From Paragonimus skrjabini miyazakii (lineage: Eukaryota; Platyhelminthes; Trematoda; Plagiorchiida; Troglotrematidae), in assembly GCA_014338405.1 (NCBI GenBank), contig JTDE01000728.1, positions 127,830-191,829 on the forward strand: a stretch of DNA of 64,000 bases. Direction: 5' to 3'. Numbering within the stretch: position 1 is the stretch's first letter; every line of letters starts with the position of its first letter. A program made the translations under genes and the position numbers. The notes under the pieces are model-generated. The model ran no database searches and was not told the origin of the DNA. It saw nothing but the letters and a program-made list of their open reading frames with translations. Below, piece by piece: positions 60,401 through 64,000 of the stretch.

Positions 60401-63215
60401 CAATTTATATACTTCAGTCAAATTCATCAACCTTCGACCCTACATATATAATATCAAATAGTCTTCTTTAATACTGATGTTCATATAATACATGTTGACT
60501 ACAAAGTGGCAACGCGGGTGTGTTTGAGAAGTTAGGAGGCAATTATGTGGAACCCGGAAAACCACGGGAACGGTAGGCCAAATAAACATAAGTCAAACGG
60601 CAGCTTATGAAAACTCCTGTTAGAGATGTAACATCATTGCCACAATGAACCAACTGACTTCTCTTTCGTACTTATCAGAATCGAAGATGGTATTCCATTA
60701 TATTACTGTATTTAATGTGAAGTATGACGCTGTACTCGTAAGATTGGAATGTTGATAACACATCATTATTCACTCTTGCAATTGCTAAATCTTGATCCGT
60801 CACTGACCTGTTAGCGAGCAGGGACAATTTTCAAGGCTGATCACCAAACAGTGTTAGTCTTCAATGATACATCGTAACTTCTCCATCCCACCTCACTTGT
60901 ACATTTTCAATGGGTTCCACCAAAAGACAACTCTGAATGAAGGGAACAATTAACGATGCCTTACCTTGTTTGTCACTATGTTGTTTCTTAATAAACAGAT
61001 ATGTGATGTCTTGAATGACATCTGTGTCTACAGCTGAGCATATTCACCATCGAGGTGTAAATGTTTAGGCATGTGTGCCCTCAGCTTTTTGAGTCGTCGA
61101 CACTTTTACCACTCATTCAGTCGTATGGATTCGAAATATATCGTTGTATTTACACAGATTATTTGAATATCTTGTAGACTTTGGATTTAAGATGATCTAA
61201 CGAGTTGTGTTTATAATTCGATGATTGAATTATCCGTCATATCTCTAAAGTTCAGTCGTAACGCCTGGGAAAACATGCATTCTGATCCATCAGTAGTAAG
61301 ATCCACCTGCTACAGTTTAAGCTTTTGCAGCTGTTTAATAAATCACCTATTTCGGACTTTGTCAGTAGCCAACATCTTAGCAAATCATCTGTGCTCCGAT
61401 GATAAATTTGCAAACTAGTTTGCTCTCAAGTAATCAAACTTAGTCCTATTCGCTGATATATTTAATTCATCTGCGAAGCGTAGACCTATTCAGATTTCTA
61501 TCATGTCTCCGTGTCTAGCTACATCTCTCTTGTCTTGTCTGTTGTCCAAATAACGTACAATGTTGATTACAATATTTTCGTGATCTAGTTTTGAAGGAAG
61601 GGTTATCTGTTCTAACAAACAGTTAAATACAGCCTTTGCATTCAAACAGTGGACGCCTGTGGCAGTGTAATCGAGTTAGCCATTCATTTTTATATTGTAA
61701 CGGTAGTGTTTGATGGATGCAAAGTTCGACGAACGTAACTGTCACAGTAATCACCGCATGGTCATGAGAAATGTAAGATCCATCATGGTTGTACGACTGT
61801 TGAAATACAAGTGCTTTGAATGGGATGATCACGTTTAATGCTTGTCTCAGAGAGTGTCAAGATGACATCAGAAAACGTTACGGCATCTTTGTATAACTAA
61901 ATATTTATCACCGTTAGCTACAAATTGCAAAAAGTTGAATTTTTCCACATCTCCATCAGTGCGGGTTACGTTTTATAGATTATACCCGCAGAAGATTCAG
62001 TACCTATCCACTTTCTTCGTAATTCTCTTCAGATTAAGCAGGTTAGAATAGTTTGCAGCAAACGGCTCACAAAAATACACGTATGCCTTTCAGTTGTCCC
62101 GGTCACCTGTCAAACACACATCAAATTCCAACTCAGTTTTATGTATAAACAACCAGTATTCCCCACTTGTATAACATGGTTATATGGCAACCGATTTTAC
62201 CTTTGTAGCCTCGTTGACATGCACCGGTAGAACAGAATGAAGATAACAACAGTACCTAAATTTCTCTCACTTTCTTGGGTACGAGTAATTCGACATCTCA
62301 CCAAGTGTCAGACCTCCATAGTAGCCGGAACTAATTTTAAAAGTCACCCATTTGATTAACTTCGCTAAATAGTTTTTGATCTGTATCTGAGACAATTCCA
62401 AAGTTACCAGATTGTTAAGCAAAATACACTGTCTAGTTATCTGCATGCAAAAGAGTGACATAGTCAGTGTAATTTATTATGGTTTCCGATAAACACCGGT
62501 GAAGTTATACAACCCAGTCCGTGACGTTCGTTACTGTGTTTATTACTGTGTACGTGTTCTCTACAAGTAGATTATTCATATGTGCTACCGATGAGAATAA
62601 GCAAAACTGCATATTGATGACAACTCATGTTGTATGAGGTAATCGCATTCGGTCGACCGCTTTTGAGTGGGATCATCACGTTCGAGTTCTGTTCATAATA
62701 TGGCCCATTATTTATGTATATACGCTTCATTATCGGGATCTGACATTCGTTCCGTGTTTTCTTAAGGTGATCGAGTTTGTCTCTTTACACTCAGCCACGT
62801 AAAAATGAATTGTCGAGCTTTTTGACGCAGTCGTGGATGAGAAGTTTAAAACAGCTACTTGTGTTGACATACGTGCGAGTTAGTTCGTTTGGCAACCGAT
62901 GGTCAAAGCACGTAAAATTACAACAAAAATGATCAGAATGGCCATCGCAATGCATCAGCGATGAATCCAGTTGTACTTTCACTAGGTCCAAATTTGTTGC
63001 TATCGACCTGGGCGGATTAAATGGGTTTTAAACATCACGCGATGTAAACATGCCATAAAACACATTCCAAAAGAGACTTTGCCACATAGTTGTTGAAAGA
63101 AAACCGTAACCATAACTGAAGCGGCGCAACAAAACCATGCTGCTTAATATCTGCTTTATATCCACGAAGGTTTAGCGGAAAACCAACCTAACAACAACAA
63201 CAACAAAAAACAGTA
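57439..63215. other. Long stretch without an assured gene
   Basis: AT-rich DNA. The best coding-like frame is plus 60034-60309 (91 codons to TAG, containing LEQACPNNVTVYIAQQRNDK and a Trp/Cys-rich end), but its upstream acceptor is poor and no family is recognised. A strong donor-like AAG/gtaagt follows its stop at 60316. An (AAC)n run lies at 63191-63205. Confidence 0.3.
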
Positions 63216-63221
63216 TTTATT
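63216..63221 (-). terminator. Poly(A) signal of EF-hand gene C
   Basis: AATAAA on the minus strand, about 40 bases after the stop codon, followed in transcript sense by a GTT-repeat tract, the usual GU-rich downstream element. Confidence 0.6.
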
Positions 63222-63260
63222 TAGGTAAAGTCTATTTCCTTATTCACAAACATGTATGCG

Positions 63261-63483
63261 TTATCGAGATGCAAGAAAACTGGCCAGTTCGTGCACGTCC
63301 AACTCTCCATCGCCATTGACGTCGTGTGCGTTAATGAACTCCTGAACCCTTATGCGATCCAATGGCATATAAGATGCAGATAACAACGCTTGCAATTCAC
63401 ACGCACATAGTTTACCATTCCCCTTTCGATCGAAGTGGTATAGTATTTCTCTGGCTTGCTTCAAGTTTTTTTTCGTATATCGA
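63261..63483 (-). CDS. Two-EF-hand small calcium-binding protein, last exon, gene C
   Basis: The minus-strand exon follows the strong acceptor tgctctttcttgtag and starts with one base of a split codon (phase 2), exactly as in genes A and B. It encodes 73 residues and stops at TAA. Loop 2, DVNGDGELDVHE, has all canonical ligands and should bind Ca2+. Loop 1, DRKGNGKLCACE, keeps Asp1, Asn5, Gly6 and Glu12 but has Lys at position 3 and two unusual cysteines at 9 and 11, so binding is doubtful. The linker between loops is 24 residues as in the others. The segment before loop 1 is six residues longer and lysine-rich. No first exon with the right phase is found up to the end of the window, so it probably lies beyond 64 kb. 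The first, ATG-like part of the open frame (63484-63509) is intron read-through. Likely a cytosolic Ca2+ sensor or buffer of the trematode 8-kDa type. Confidence 0.85.
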
Positions 63484-64000
63484 CTACAAGAAAGAGCAAA
63501 AATTAGCACGTTGTCTATTCCATCCCTCTGAGTGCAATATCATTCATAAGTGTGATCATGATAAAGTCAATGAAAATAAACATACAGTAGTGGTTGAATC
63601 CTGCTGAATTCCGTCGAAGGTATAATTCAGAATGTCCCTTGTTTTCGCTAACCATCAAACAACATTCTTCTCTGTCGCTATGTTGAGAAAATAGCGCAAG
63701 CTTCGTCACGCCAAAAAACGCTTATATCACTTGAGGAGATAAATTTTCTGCACACTATTCATATCTTTCGATGCATTGAACTAACAAAAAACGAGAAAGT
63801 CACAAGTGAATAAAAGAGTGAATTGTTTTTATTCACGTTGAGTTAACATTTTTTGAGGATTAAGAAAGTTTTGCCTTCGGCTGTGAATCTATGAACTTAA
63901 GTGAGAATCCAGTGGGTAACGTGCATGTGGAATTAGTAGAGGATGTATGAGTAGGATGATCAGAAGCACACGTTACGTTTCAGACCAACACTGGTTGAAT
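63484..64000. other. Probable first intron of EF-hand gene C
   Basis: No exon with phase-2 ending was found here. The 64-codon minus frame at 63515-63709 contains the donor-like ctact/gtatgt, but its phase does not fit the exon of gene C. Confidence 0.35.

Noticed and set aside
63362..63607. 81-codon plus-strand frame
   Set aside because: Antisense of EF-hand gene C and its intron.

Overview
The window reads as nuclear DNA of a flatworm, most likely a digenean fluke (trematode); the species cannot be named from the sequence. Four observations point there. First, three unlinked copies of a small two-EF-hand protein resemble the roughly 8-kDa calcium-binding proteins typical of trematodes. Second, a NEK4-like kinase gene is cut by very short introns (32, 32, 40 and 47 bases). 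Third, the DNA is AT-rich and gene-poor. Fourth, it is littered with decayed Penelope-like, LINE and Ty3/gypsy pieces and a tRNA-derived SINE. There are no bacterial operons, rRNA genes or CRISPR arrays. Most open frames over 60 codons look like chance.

Layout. 0.6-1.1 kb (+): EF-hand gene A. 1.7-2.4 kb: one segment with competing gene readings on both strands. 2.5 kb: a full-length SINE. 3.8-5.7 kb (+): a broken Ty3/gypsy element around an assembly gap. 6.5-10.8 kb (-): three phase-compatible candidate exons, possibly the far tail of the kinase gene. 15-19 kb: a tRNA-like element, an inverted SINE junction, a LINE scrap and a hammerhead-like motif. 22.6-23.65 kb (-): six exons of the NEK4-like kinase with the whole catalytic domain. 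24.85-25.16 kb: a minisatellite of about 68 bp. 28.7 kb (-): a candidate terminal exon. 30-39 kb: SINE, LINE and Penelope remnants. 46.6-47.9 kb (-): a 5'-truncated LINE with an intact FADD motif. 50.5-51.0 kb (+): EF-hand gene B, whose calcium ligands are largely lost. 54.6-56.2 kb (+): a candidate four-exon gene for a small secreted glycoprotein. 57.0 kb (+): a second Penelope fragment. 63.26-63.48 kb (-): last exon of EF-hand gene C.

How the parts relate. The three EF-hand genes share one architecture: a last exon entered in phase 2 and 24 residues between the two loops. They differ in calcium ligands (both loops good in A, mainly loop 2 in C, neither in B), so they look like one dispersed family whose members have diverged in function. 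The kinase is a separate housekeeping or cilium-type regulator. All three assembly gaps (445, 100 and 100 N) sit in or beside repeats. Gene models are read by eye from splice signals and frames; no search or transcript evidence was available.
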